Below, piece by piece: positions 37,637-48,332 of a stretch of 64,000 nt of DNA. Each line of letters begins with the position of its first letter. Position 1 is the stretch's first letter. Origin of the DNA: Arthrinium phaeospermum (lineage: Eukaryota; Ascomycota; Sordariomycetes; Amphisphaeriales; Apiosporaceae). The notes under the pieces were generated by a model, which saw only the letters and a list, made by a program, of their open reading frames with translations, did not search any database and was not told the DNA's origin. Both the position numbers and the translations under genes were made by a program. The DNA lies in assembly GCA_006503535.1 (NCBI GenBank), contig QYRS01000010.1, positions 2,604,001 through 2,668,000 on the forward strand. The letters are read 5' to 3'.

Positions 37637-38534
37637 ATGTCTGAGTTGCAAGGATCCCAAAAGCCCTACCATGAACGAGCGATGCAGCATCCCCACCCGG
37701 TGGCGAAGCGCCTCTTCCAGGTAGCCGAGCTGAAAAAGTCCAACCTCGTCATCTCGGCGGACTTCACCGACACCAAGTCTCTCCTAGCCTGCGCCGACCG
37801 TAAGCACGGCGACTCTTTCCCCCGAAAGCCCTGCCTAAGTAGCTAACGCCTAGCCAGGCCTCGGCCCCTACATTGCCGTCTTCAAAACGCACATCGACCT
37901 CGTCGCCGACTTCTCGGACGCGACCGTCACTGGTCTCAAGCAGCTGGCCAAGAAGCACAACTTCCTCATATTCGAGGACCGCAAGCTCGTCGACATCGGC
38001 CATACCGTCCAGAAGCAGTACCACGGCGGCGCCCTCCGCCTCTCGGAGTGGGCCGACCTCGTCAACGTCAGCATCCTGAGCGGCGATGGCATCGTCGAGG
38101 CCCTGGACCAGACCATCACCGCCCGCGACTTCCCCTACAAGGGCGAGCGCGCCCTGCTCCTGCTGGCCGAGATGACCACGAGCGGTAGCCAGGCCGTGGG
38201 CGCCTACACCGAGCAGTGCGCCAAGCTGGCGCCCGCCTACCCGAGCTCGGTGATTGGCTTCGTCGCGACGCGCGCCCTGACCACGCCTGATGCCCAGACG
38301 GGGGCTGGCGACTTCGTGGTATTCAGCACGGGTATCAACATGGCCGCCAAGGGCGACGCGCTGGGACAGCAGTACCAGACGCCGCAGGCGGCCATCGCGC
38401 GCGGGGCCGACTTCATCATTGCGGGACGCGGCATCTATGCCGCCGCTGATCCCGTCGCGGCGGCCATCGCTTACAGGGATGCGGGGTGGGACGCTTACTC
38501 GCAGAGGATGCGGCACGGGGCGGCCGGGAAATGA
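37637..38534 (+). CDS. pyrG: Orotidine-5'-phosphate decarboxylase, short pyrG-like type
   Basis: Two exons, 37637-37799 and 37858-38534, with a 58-nt phase-1 intron (GTAAGC, GCTAAC branch, CCAG acceptor) give 279 aa. The enzyme converts OMP to UMP, the last step of de novo pyrimidine synthesis, in the cytosol. FKTHID (63-68) binds substrate, and the catalytic Asp-Lys-Asp triad sits in [10 protein letters not shown] (D95, K97, D100). [12 protein letters not shown] near the C-terminus is the phosphate-binding loop. Length and the contiguous core match Aspergillus PyrG and yeast Ura3. The long central insertion seen in Neurospora Pyr-4 and Trichoderma Pyr4 is absent. An in-frame ATG at 37,610 would add nine residues; I chose 37,637 because it aligns with known N-termini. 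The enzyme call is secure. Whether this is the only copy in the genome is unknown. Confidence 0.95.
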
Positions 38535-39658
38535 AGCCCAACCTGGACGCATTGCTTGTCTTGTTCATATGGAGTCCAATGCACATTACTGCATCTTGAC
38601 AACATCTGCAGGAGCTTCGATTTTATTTAGTACAATGATTCCATTCTATTTGGACGATACGAAACCACGTGGTCTGTCATCCCGTTTCCCATCGTCGCCT
38701 TGGATTCTCATGTTGATACGAGCCTCCCTGCTCCTGCCTAACTCACCACTTTCTAAGCTGTGTCTCACGGGATCAGCCCGCTCTCCTTGGCCACCCTCGA
38801 TGGTCTGAGTCTCCTGCAAATGGCCCCACGCTCTGTAGAAGATGCTGAAGATCTCCCGGGGGCTGCCTTGATGTCTACTGATGGGCCAAGGCAGGTCGAA
38901 GCAGCACGCCAGCTGGTTGAGCCGGGCAGTTTGTCACGCAACCTTGCCAAACGCCCCGAAAGCTCGGGTGAATGGGATAATAAGAGATTGCGGGAACAAA
39001 GTGGTGCTCCGTCACTTAGGAGGGACTGGTCTGTGACTTGGAGATATGGATGGTGGTGAAACATCCCTACTCAGAGTGATTCTTTCTTGCTTCTGCTCCT
39101 TGCACGCCGGCGCTTACTGTCGGATGTGTATGAGCACCGGGTGCTTTCGACACATCTTGAAGCCTTGCCATCACTTCCCCGTCCAAGATTGGCGTGAAAG
39201 CAGGGGGGACCATCGTGTATGCTTGGCTATGGAATTGGGGGACTAATCTGTAATTAATATTGCTTTTTCTGCGACGCAAAGATCTATTTTTTTTCGTCCA
39301 TCCAATTCATCCATCCAATCAGGTGGCATAGTTGCTCAATCAATGCCTCAATACCCAGTCTAGTCGAGGTAGATGAGCCGTTCCCCAGAGATTCCCAAGA
39401 TGCCCCTCCAACCTATCCTGGCGACAGGTGCCGTCTCTGAAGGCACTCTTGTTGAATAAGAGCTCAATTTATGACCTTCCAATATCTCCGTCGCCAATCA
39501 AGATCGGCATCCACGGCGTACCAAGTAGTAACGCGGCGGCACGCCCCCCCTCGCCAAGTGAGGCGCACAAAACCGGCCCCAGGGTCGTATCTCATTCGAC
39601 CAATACTAGATTCCGTTCTTCTAGTGTGTATTGTCCCATCCGATGTCCTCCCAAGAGT
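38535..39658. other. Intergenic with the 3' part of a duplicated segment
   Basis: About 1.1 kb without a supported gene. The part from about 39,490 to 39,658 resembles 41,270-41,400 and belongs to the duplicated segment described separately. It may be 3' untranslated sequence of the adjacent secreted-protein gene. Confidence 0.5.
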
Positions 39659-39997
39659 CTACTGCGTGACCACCGTATCTTTCGCCCGAGATGAAGAACA
39701 CACAAACACACCCGAATTAGTCAATGCACAATGCCTTGCCAGGAGGCGAAACCGGGTGGGAGGGAGACTTACAGCAACGCAAATGATGCTCGCCTCGCTT
39801 GCATTCGCGGTCTTGTCCGTGTGCGAAACGCGTATTTTTCCGACAGCGCTCGACTTCAGATCCGCGCCATCGCACGTCTGCTTCAACAGGTCGGAGAACT
39901 TTATGGGGCCGGGAGCGGGAGCGGGAGCGGTCGCGGCCGACGTGGCCCGCAGCAGGGCAAATGTCGCAGCGAGGAGGGGGAATACGGCTGAGACCAT
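39659..39997 (-). CDS. Small secreted protein, hypothetical
   Basis: The ATG at 39,997 opens MVSAVFPLLAATFALLRATSA, a signal peptide with a hydrophobic core. An Ala/Pro-rich spacer follows (ATAPAPAPGP), then KFSDLLKQTCDGADL and EASIICVA. Read straight through, it is 112 aa. However, a consensus GTAAGT donor follows codon 75 at 39,772, with a TTGACTAAT branch-like motif beyond. A spliced form is therefore likely, and its acceptor is unclear because the expected site reads CGG instead of TAG. Splicing to the CAG before 39,659 would end the protein at once (75 aa). The mature part has two cysteines. I recognise no family. A degenerate copy of the second half lies at 41.2-41.5 kb. Confidence 0.5.
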   Translation of the reverse strand: MVSAVFPLLAATFALLRATSAATAPAPAPGPIKFSDLLKQTCDGADLKSSAVGKIRVSHTDKTANASEASIICVAVSLPPTRFRLLARHCALTNSGVFVCSSSRAKDTVVTQ

Positions 39998-41180
39998 GGT
40001 TAAAGGCGTATGAGTGCTGCTGAACACGTGAAGGTGCGATGGTGTATAAAGTGCTGTCTAAAAGAAGAGAATCTACAAAAGAGAGAAGGCAGTGCTGTAC
40101 TGCTTTTATGTGCACAAAAGGAAGATCGAGCTAAGCGCGCTCGCCGGTATGGGGGTCGTACCCCTATCACTGCAACATGAGGCAAGGGTCATCGAGCGCT
40201 GGAAGAGGTAGAGTGAAAGGGAAATAGGTGTGCGTGCCCCTCCCCGAACCCGTTCTCGAGTATGATAGCTTTATTTTGAGTTGAGATATTTGAGGGCAAC
40301 CTGCTCTATGTGAGTCTTTTGTTTCTTCTAGGGCTGCCCGGCACCGCATTAACATTGGCATGGCGGGCGAAAGAGACATTTAGATATTAAGAGTGAGTTC
40401 CGTTCTCGATATGTAGGTTGGCTCAGTACATTCAGAGCTGATCCAAAAAGGTGCCAGCATGCGCTACCGGTGAATAACGAGAATGCAGGTCGTCCATGGC
40501 GTACAAAGTAGAAAGGTAATTGTATGCCGATTAGGACCCAAATATTCAGATGTCGGTAGATAGGAAGGGGCGACAATAAATCAGAGTGAAATCTTGTAGG
40601 TGTGTGTTATCTTGTTGGGAAGAAGTGAGGAAAGGGCAACTTCCAAAGAAGAGAATGTGCTGCTGTGACAAGCTTATATATGCCCCGTCGGAATTTCATC
40701 TCCATCCTCGAGTACTCCATAGGCCCAGTCCATTTGAACTCGATTGAAGCCAATTTCGTTTGTTCATTTGGTTGGTATTTACAGCCGAGTCAGCGTCTTG
40801 ACTGTCCTCTAGAGCTTGCCAGCACCCCTTAGACTCCCTATCACAGGATGCAAGGGATCCCCCAGGGCTCCCCGTCAATCCTTTCCAGCTCTCCGACGGC
40901 GGTGACCCCTGTCGTGGTAATCTTGTTGGCCATTGGTCAAAGTCTGTGATGAGGATGAGCCAATCGAGCTTGGTTCATTCCTGTTCCCCGTCATCAGGGC
41001 TGTTACTCTGGAAATGTTTCCCGGGGGAGTAGATACAGTGATCGCCCATTCTATGCAGAGCCTTGCGCTTTCATTTCGTTGGTAGAGGGGGTTCCATCTG
41101 GTGTGCCATGTTGGGATGACTTATATTCCGTCCCAGGGCCTCCTGTTGGGAAACAATGTACTTCATGTCCCGAAATTGGG
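39998..41180. other. Intergenic between the secreted-protein gene and its relic
   Basis: About 1.2 kb with no supported coding frame. It contains one copy of a 34-bp motif shared with 55,339-55,372 and an AT-rich TATATATG stretch near 40,675-40,682. It includes the promoter of the secreted-protein gene. Confidence 0.5.
40298..40331. repeat. Dispersed 34-bp motif, copy 1
   Basis: This 34-bp segment matches 55,339-55,372 at 31 of 34 positions with no gap. Its centre reads TGTGAGTCTTTT. A shorter piece of it (GAGTCTTTTGTTT) recurs at 41,503-41,515. Outside the 34 bp the sequences diverge. It may be a relic of a short mobile element or a shared regulatory motif; chance is unlikely at this length. 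Confidence 0.5.
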
Positions 41181-41189
41181 GGTATCTCA

Positions 41190-41485
41190 AGTCATTTCGA
41201 TCCAACCGTACATCTGAATCACGTATGCAGCATACGCGTTTGTGTAGCCCTCCTGGAGTCTACCACCAATCCACATCGCTGCCCGTGTCGTGATACCAAG
41301 TGCCAGCGCGACGGCATGCACACCCTCCCTTGCCAAAGAAAGCGCACAAGCCCGACCAAGAGTTGTATCGCACTTCTACGCTTCATGGTCACCATGGCCT
41401 TCGCCTAAGATGCAGAACACCCCGTGTTAGTCAAATGCAATATAGTTTTTGCCACGACGAGACCCAGCAGACTTGCAGCAAGCGC
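41190..41485 (-). pseudogene. Degenerate partial duplicate of the 39.7-kb secreted-protein gene
   Basis: Read side by side, about 41,250-41,480 follows 39,490-39,790 on the plus strand, with shared blocks such as ATACCAAGT/GTACCAAGT, GCGCACAA, GTGTTAGTCAAATGCA/GAATTAGTCAATGCA and CAGCAA before the exon edge. On the minus strand the donor corresponding to GTAAGT reads GCAAGT, while the acceptor-like TTAG that is lost in the gene is present here. The homology stops just inside the end of exon 1, so there is no start codon or signal peptide. It is interpreted as a truncated relic of a tandem duplication. Confidence 0.5.
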
Positions 41486-41638
41486 GCAACATCTGTTGAA
41501 AAGAGTCTTTTGTTTTTACCATAGAAGCTGGATATCAAGCAAAGATATGTACATTATGTTCAAAAGCCAGGGGTATCTCAAGTCTATCCAGCATCACCAT
41601 CATTACGTTCTCTACATATATGGAATACACACCAAACC

Positions 41639-43225
41639 CTAGCAGAGCAAGAGCACCTGCAGCACCACCACCACCGCCGCCACGAACCCCGACACCCCGC
41701 CACTGACCACCACCCCCCTCCCCACACCGCTGCTCGCCCTCTCCTCCGCCTCGGCCCACGCATCCCGCGTCACCGGCGCCGTCCGCCCGTTACAGCGGTA
41801 CTCCCCCGCAAACAGCCCGACGCCGCGCAGCTCGTCCAGGGCCGTGCAGTTGAAGGCGGGGTCCGTCGAGTCGAGCGAGAACAGCTCCGTCACGCGCCCG
41901 TGGCCGCGGATGTCGATCCGCTCGTCGCCGTTGCTGCTCCAGAAACTCTTGGGCTGGCCGCGGGACCAGAAGGCGAACAGGAAATCCTCGAAGAAGTCGT
42001 TGCTGATGTTGCCAGCCAGCTCCACGTGCGTCAGGTTGCCCATGCACCGCGAGTCGGGCGTCAGGGGGTAGTGTCCCGCCGGCTTGTCTTTCGTGCCCTT
42101 GCAATAGCCACTTACCCAGGTGTCGTGGCCGAGGCCGTCGACGTCGCTCGCGTTCTGCAGGTGCGTCGTGGCCGGGTGGAAATGCATGCTCGGCAAATCG
42201 CGCAGCACCAGCCGGCGCGTCGGGACCTCGTCCTCGCTGGCCCGCGAGGTGGGCGCGGTCCAGTCGAACCACGAGCTCGCCACGCCGCGGAACCCCTCGA
42301 AGCGCGGCAGGTCTTGAATATCTAAACTGGCGATGGAGGCGAGGCGCAGGTCCACGAGGTTCGAGCTGTTGGTCACGACCAGCTCGTCGATGGTGCCGCC
42401 GCCCGCAGCGCGCCGCAGCTCGCGGACCCCGGACACGCGGGCGCGCCCGACGCGCACGGAGCGGAGCCAGACGGCCGAGTCGCCGTCGAGGTCGAGGTCC
42501 AGGCGCGCCGTGTAGTTGGACTGGAGGATGACGGCCGGCACGTCGCGGGGGTCCTGGGGGCGGCCGCGGTAGGCGCCGCTGATGCGGAGGTGGTCGATGT
42601 TGTGCTTGCTGGTCCCGATCTCGTCGCCCGTGTCGAGCACCATCAGGGCGTCCAGGCGCGCGAGCCCGACGTTGCGGATCTCGACGGTGCCCGTGTCGTA
42701 CTGGGGCGCCGCGCGCTGCCAGAACTCGGCGAGGCGCGGCAGGTCGACGGCGCGGAACTCGGAGTAGCTCTCGAGCGAGTACAGGTCGATGCCGGTCGCG
42801 GCGGGTAGGTTCTCCAGGACCACCCGGCCGCCGCTGCCGTACACGTGCTGGCCCACTTCCAAGAGGTGCTTGAAGCTGACGTTCTGCAGCTTGGGCATGT
42901 CCTGCAGCAGGAGGTCGCCCTGGATGTACCAGATGGCCTTGTGGTGGAGCCCCGTCACTTGCGACCCCTTCTCGCTTCGGAGCGAGCCGTCGATGGAGTC
43001 GATGCCGGAGAGGTCGATGTCGCCCGTGGCATCGCTGGCCAGGACCACATCGTCGTCGATGATCTGGCACCCCTTGTCGCCGACCGCCGCGTCGACGTCG
43101 GCTTGGGAGTGGACGGTGAGCGAGTCGCAGTGCACCGGATTGTATGCCGCGGTGGCGGCGGTGCTGAGGAGGAGAAGCGAGAAATAGGCGAGAAGCCCTC
43201 GTCTTCTTGGCGACGGTCCCATCAT
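41639..43225 (-). CDS. Ecm33-like GPI-anchored cell-wall protein
   Basis: Single exon, 528 aa from ATG 43,225 (a second ATG follows directly). An N-terminal basic stretch and hydrophobic core (GLLAYFSLLLLSTAATA) form a signal peptide ending near residue 26. The mature start CDSLTVHSQADVDAAVG...CQIIDDDVVL is the conserved Ecm33/Sps2 opening, followed by leucine-rich, LRR-like beta segments (LLLQDMPKLQNVSF, VVLENLPAATGIDLYSL). There are several N-glycosylation sequons (NVS, NYT, NSS, NAS, NLT, NIS, NCT). The tail has a small-residue region (RASSGVGRG) and a hydrophobic end without a polar tail, as needed for GPI attachment. Such proteins sit at the plasma membrane and wall and support wall integrity. 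No frame break is seen. The open frame extends upstream of 43,225 but without ATG. Confidence 0.85.
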   Translation of the reverse strand: MMGPSPRRRGLLAYFSLLLLSTAATAAYNPVHCDSLTVHSQADVDAAVGDKGCQIIDDDVVLASDATGDIDLSGIDSIDGSLRSEKGSQVTGLHHKAIWYIQGDLLLQDMPKLQNVSFKHLLEVGQHVYGSGGRVVLENLPAATGIDLYSLESYSEFRAVDLPRLAEFWQRAAPQYDTGTVEIRNVGLARLDALMVLDTGDEIGTSKHNIDHLRISGAYRGRPQDPRDVPAVILQSNYTARLDLDLDGDSAVWLRSVRVGRARVSGVRELRRAAGGGTIDELVVTNSSNLVDLRLASIASLDIQDLPRFEGFRGVASSWFDWTAPTSRASEDEVPTRRLVLRDLPSMHFHPATTHLQNASDVDGLGHDTWVSGYCKGTKDKPAGHYPLTPDSRCMGNLTHVELAGNISNDFFEDFLFAFWSRGQPKSFWSSNGDERIDIRGHGRVTELFSLDSTDPAFNCTALDELRGVGLFAGEYRCNGRTAPVTRDAWAEAEERASSGVGRGVVVSGGVSGFVAAVVVVLQVLLLC

Positions 43226-43321
43226 GATAATGATAGTGGAGACGAGGCAATTGTGAAAAGTAAAACGCCACGACGTTTGCGCACACCTGATCGTGCCGTG
43301 CCGGGCATGCAGCACGTCGGG

Positions 43322-43329
43322 TATTTATG
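43322..43329 (-). promoter_or_regulatory. TATA-like box of the Ecm33-like gene
   Basis: On the minus strand this reads CATAAATA, about 100 bp upstream of the chosen ATG at 43,225. That supports transcription starting close to this ATG rather than far upstream. Confidence 0.4.
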
Positions 43330-44673
43330 CTGCGCTTGTTAGGAGGTTTCTTAGCCTGCGGCCCAGCACCAATCTCCGATGCGCGCCGCGTAGCCGGGAA
43401 ACGGGGCCCTACTGCAGGGGTGCGGTTCAGCCCTCGGGGGGGTCCATTTTAGGCTGCATTTATGCGATCAGTCCACTGCGATTGCGCGATAACGTCCGGA
43501 GCAACACTTTAGTTTCCCCATGACCCCCAGATACCCAGGAGCGCACGATTGAGCTCTTTTCGATGCCGTAGCAGATCAGGTGCTGGAGTCAACTTTGTCT
43601 TTTCCGTTTCTGTCGGGTGCTCCGGCCCCAGGCGGAAAAAGAGGCCAAGATGTAAGTTACGGGGCGACCACAACACCGGGCTCCTTAGCGAAGTCTTGGC
43701 TATGGGTCTGACGACTCAGAAACCGCCGCCAACAGCCTATCCTCCGTTCGCGACTTGACCGAAGTGGGTTCTCGGGGCTCAAGATTAGATCTGTCTTGGG
43801 TCGGGCTTGAGAAAGTAAGCTCTTGCGTGGTGGAGAGATGGTTGCAGTCAAGATCTTATCTGAATGCCTTGATTGTTCGGCCCAGGTATGTAGATGATTT
43901 CTAGACAAGGCCACCATCTGATTGGTATTGCGCCCAAAAACCGAAGAAAGCAGCCGCCATAGTGTTTAACCCGTTCGTACTAAGTGACATGGTGGTTTTC
44001 CTCCCTCCAGACTATCCAAGCTTGCTGCGGTTTTCACCATGTCTTCCCATACGTCGCAATGCCGACTCCTGGCCAAGGCCGGGCGAGGGACCGGACCGTT
44101 CGCGGTGCAATAGCCCCCATAAAACACAACTGCGACTGAGGAAAGGCCGAGATGTACGTCCCTCTTCTTCTTCCCGATGTTACTCGTATTCATGAGGAAA
44201 AAATGACATGAGGCCATCGACGAGGAGCATGTCACACAGAGTGAGCAAGTCGACTACATTAAGTATAGGAAGATCCCGCAAGAAAAATGAAACCCGAAAG
44301 GACGAGATGTATGTTTTGCTCGATTCAAATGCTATACGGATGCTGTATCTACGTATACGATTTTGCTATATGAAACTTTTGTCTTGTCAACTCAGCCAGA
44401 GGAAGAGGCAAACAGACCAAGTGAGTGCGTCGAAGTGAAAAGCGAACCGCGCAACGTCATGTATGTTGCCAATCTTGACGAACCATCAACAACAACAACC
44501 ACCCAAGACGACTAACTCCGCCGCGCCACCAAAGTTTCCGCACAAGTAAGAATAGTGCCAAAGAGCAAGCGAGCGTATGAAACGAAAACACCTTCGACCA
44601 GACAGCCCCCGACGATATCACCATGCCGGAGATCTTGCTATTCGTGAGTGAGTGCTGCAAAACACCAGCACAA
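43330..44673. other. Intergenic, Ecm33-like promoter and ATPase 3' flank
   Basis: About 1.3 kb with short unsupported frames only. The left part is the upstream region of the Ecm33-like gene. I see no other gene. Confidence 0.55.
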
Positions 44674-47600
44674 TCAAGCCTCACCATTCCCATCCTCCCC
44701 CGTCGCATACACCACCGTCCCAACCCCAAACCTCCTCTTCCCCGTCTTCCACCCCTCCACCAACACCAAATAAACCACCACGCACGCGAGCACGACCCCC
44801 CACTCCTGCCCAATGGCCTCGTGCTTGAACACCAACCGATTCACGACGGGCAGGTAGACGACCGGGAACGTAATCACGAACCCGGCAACGACGGCCCCGA
44901 ACAGGAACCGGTTCCGGTACACCGTTTTAAAGACGACCAGCAGCCCCTTGCCGTATATCTCCGGGTTCATGGCGAACAGCGACCGCGTAAAATGCTTCAC
45001 CTCCCACGCCGTAACCAACAGCAAAAAACTCAGCGTCGCGAACGTCGTCGCCCGCGCCCGGTACACCACGTCGCACCCCTCGCTCCAGTCCGAATTGCAC
45101 GCCTCCCCCAGCGCCGCCGGCGAGGGCACCCCGCTCAGGCCGTACGCGACCGACGTGAAGGCGGCCAGGCAGAGCGCCCCCATGAAGAACCCATACGCCA
45201 TCTTGTCGGCGATGATCTCCCAAGTGAAGACCCCCACCCTCAAATCGTGCGGGGGCGCACCATGATGTCCGGCTGCGCCTCCTCGAGCCCCAGCCCGAGC
45301 GCCAGGAACGAGCTCGTGATCAAGTTGGCCCAGAGGATCTCGATGGGCGAGAGGGGAAAAATGGACTCGCCCTGCGCGTCCTTGAACGAGAGGCCGATCA
45401 GCAACAGGAAAACCTGCGCGATGTTGGACACGAGCAGATGCAGCAAAAACTTCTGGATGTTGTCGAACAGCCGCCGCCCTTCCTCGACGGCCGTCACGAT
45501 GGACGCGAAGTTGTCGTCCGTCAGCACCATGTCCGCCGCCTCCTTGGCGACGTCGCTGCCGTTGAGGCCCATGGCGATGCCGACGTCCGACTTCTTGAGG
45601 GCGGGCGAGTCGTTGACGCCGTCGCCCGTCATGACGCAGAAGGCGCCGCGGCGGTGCATGGCCTCGACCATGCGCACCTTGGTCGCGGGGCTGCACCGCG
45701 CCAGCACGAGCGGCAGGCGCGGCAGCGCGTCGACCTCGGCCTCGCTCAGGGCGTCGAAGGCGCCGGCCGGCATGGTGGCGTGGGCCGCCTCCGCCGCCGT
45801 CATGCGCCGGGGGTCCAGGATCCCCACCTCGTGCGCGATGGCCGTCGCCGTCTTGATGTGGTCGCCCGTCAGCATGTGCACCGAGATGCCGGCCCGCTTG
45901 CACTTGGCCACGGCCCCGGCCGTCTCGATGCGCGGCGGGTCGTACAAGCCCGCCAGCCCGAGCGGGACCAGATCGCTCTCGGCGACGTCGCGCTCCTTCA
46001 GCATCTCGTCGGAAAAGGGGGCGACCCGGTGCGCGATACAAAGCACGCGGAGGCCCTCGGCGGCCAGCGACTCCGCCTTGGCCGTGAGTTCCGCCTTCTC
46101 CTCCTCCGTCACGTTGAGACGGGGAAGCAGCGCCTCGAGGGCGCCCTTGGTGTAGATATCGACCGTGTTCTTCTGGCCGCGGCTTGGCCCGTACACGACG
46201 CTCATGCGCTTGCACGACGAGTCGAACGGGAACTCGGCCAGGATGGTAGACGCCTTGGCGTGCGAGACGGTCACCTTGCTCAGCCCGAAGCGCATGGCGA
46301 ACACGTTGAGCGCGATCTCGGTCGGCTCGCCCACGGCAGTCCAGGCGGCGGGCGCCGACGTCGAAATGGTCGAGGTCTCGCCCCCGTCGTCGGTGGCGCC
46401 GGCGCCCGCCGACTTGCAGTCCGTTACCGTCGAGTTGTTGCAGAGCGAGATGCACTCGACAAAGGTCCTCGCGTCCTCGGGCAGTCGCGAAACAGACGAA
46501 GGCCCGTCCCCTTTCTCCTGGCTAGTACCAGAGGGGCTGCTGCTGTTGCCCTCCCAGACGACGGCGCCGCTGGAGGGGTCGAAGGAGTGGGTGCAGTCGT
46601 TCACCGTGGCGCTGAGCCCGCCGCCGCGGAGCCAGACCTTGCGGGTGATCATCTTGCCCTGGGTGAGGGTGCCCGTCTTGTCCGAGCAGATGTTGGTGAC
46701 GCCGCCGACGGCCTCGAGCGCCGACAGCTTGCGCACGATGACGTTGCCGCTCGCCATGGCCTTGGTGCCCACGGCCATGCTGATGGTCAGCACCGCGATG
46801 AGCGACTCGGGGATGACGGCCACGCCGACGCAGATGCCGTAGATGAGCACCTCGTCGTCGACCTGCCACAGGCTGACCGAGAAGACGATGACGGCCAGCA
46901 GGATGGCGAGGCCGAACAGCAGCAGGGCGAACTTGCTGAGCTTGACCTGCAGCGGGGTGCCCTCGAGCCCCAGCACGCCGCGGAGGCCGTTCTTGAACCG
47001 GTCCCACACGCGGGCCGGACCCGACAGGCCCGTCTTGGCCTTGGGGTTGGCGCGGAGCATCTCGGCGATCTTGCCGACCTCGGTGCTCATGCCGGTCGCG
47101 ACGACGACACCCCGACCGCGGCCGCGCGTGACAGTGCTGGCCGAGTAGAGCATGTTGATGCGGTCGCCCAGCGGGACGTCGGCCTCCGACAGAATGGCTT
47201 CGGGGTGCTTGCTGATGGGCAGGGACTCCCCGGTGAGGAGGGCCTCGTCCGTCGACAGGTTCAGCCCGTCAATGAGGCGCAGGTCCGCCGGGACAATGTC
47301 GCCGACGTTGAGGACGACGATGTCACCCCGGACCAGGTCCTCCGCCTTGATCGATTCGATCTGCTGCTGGCGGACGACTTTGCAGGTGGGGGCGGACAGC
47401 GCGTAGAGAGACTGGATCGTCTGCTCTGCACGGTAGTCTTGGATGAGACTGGGTCTTCATTAGCGCAAGTCATTGTTTGAGGGAGTGTATCCCTTGATGG
47501 CGATAGCTATCCGTGAATGATCAAGTGGCCAGTCTATTCAATCATGCATTCTATTATTCAATGGAATAAACATTCGAATAGCACCAAGTGGCAGTATGGG

Positions 47601-48184
47601 GAGCAACGCCATCAAGGGGATAGGTGGACAAAAAAAAGAAAAGTAAAAACTGACCCGACGACAATGTTGAGCAGGATGACGGCGGCAATGACGCCGCCCT
47701 CGATGAAGTCGGCAATGGCAAAGGACAGTGCCATGACGATGAAGAGTACTACAGTCAAGCTGTTGGACACCTGCCTCAGGAGAATCTCCCACACGGATAG
47801 CCCCTTAGCTCCCTTAACCGCGTTCGGCCCATCTTGGCCCAGGCGACGGGCCGCCTCGGCGCCGGTGAGGCCATGGCCGAAGCTGGTGCCGAAGGCCGGC
47901 TCTAGTTCGGCGAGCGGGAGGGTGTGGGGGTGGGCGACCTCATTCAAAGAAGTCGGGTCGCAGGTGGTGGTAGCAGTGGTGCCGCCGACGGAGACGGAGG
48001 AGCCCTTCTCGGTCTGCAGGGGCGACGGCGATGGGATGCCGGCGAAGTGGCTCGGGTCCCGGGTGTTTAGGGTGGAGGGGTCGCGCTGGCTAGGGGGACC
48101 AGCGGGAGAGGACGTGGCATTGGTTAAACCACATATAGGAGGTTCAGTCGACTCCTCGACAATGATTTGGTCGGTTTCACCCAT
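44674..48184 (-). CDS. ENA-type Na+/K+-efflux P-type ATPase (type IID), with an apparent frameshift
   Basis: Exons 48184-47655 and 47448-44674 are joined by a 206-nt phase-2 intron (GTCAGT...CCCAG). The expected length is about 1,101 aa, normal for the family. The N-terminal tail of about 95 aa is Ser/Pro-rich and precedes the cation-ATPase N domain. LLTGES is the actuator loop, VAVIPESLIAVLTISMAVG is the type-IID M4 motif, and SDKTGTLT carries the phosphorylated Asp near residue 433. MTGDGVNDSPALKKSDVGIAMG is the hinge. Members export Na+ or K+ at the plasma membrane at high pH or salt. The reading frame breaks at 45,251-45,255: as given it ends in ...MVRPRTI and a stop at 45,240, while the following M7-M10 region (GVFTWEIIADKMAYGF onward) continues in another frame to 44,674. 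One base seems missing from a run of five G/C. It is either an assembly error or a disabled pump. Confidence 0.9.
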
Positions 48185-48267
48185 TCACGTATGACTGCAA
48201 CACAGCTTGATGCCTGTGTATGTACCTTACTTGGTCGATATCCTAGTGAAAGGACTTCGTGGTATAT

Positions 48268-48332
48268 GAAAAGAAAGAAGAAGGGGAGTCAAAAGACGAG
48301 TGAGAGGGAGAGGGTAAGAGAAAGAGAGAAAC
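48268..48332 (-). promoter_or_regulatory. Polypyrimidine (CT-rich) promoter tract of the ATPase gene
   Basis: A tract of about 65 bp is almost pure C/T on the coding strand, 84-148 bp upstream of the ATPase ATG. CT-rich stretches just before the transcription start are common in well-expressed filamentous-fungal genes. Confidence 0.4.

Noticed and set aside
41790..43286. 498-codon minus-strand frame overlapping the Ecm33-like gene
   Set aside because: It is Arg/Pro/His-rich and out of frame with the clear GPI protein. Shadow frame.
45438..47480. 680-codon plus-strand frame opposite the ATPase
   Set aside because: It is an exact antisense shadow of the ENA-type gene. High GC3 in the real gene removes stops from the opposite strand. 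The sequence is rich in Arg, His, Asp and Ala with no domain.
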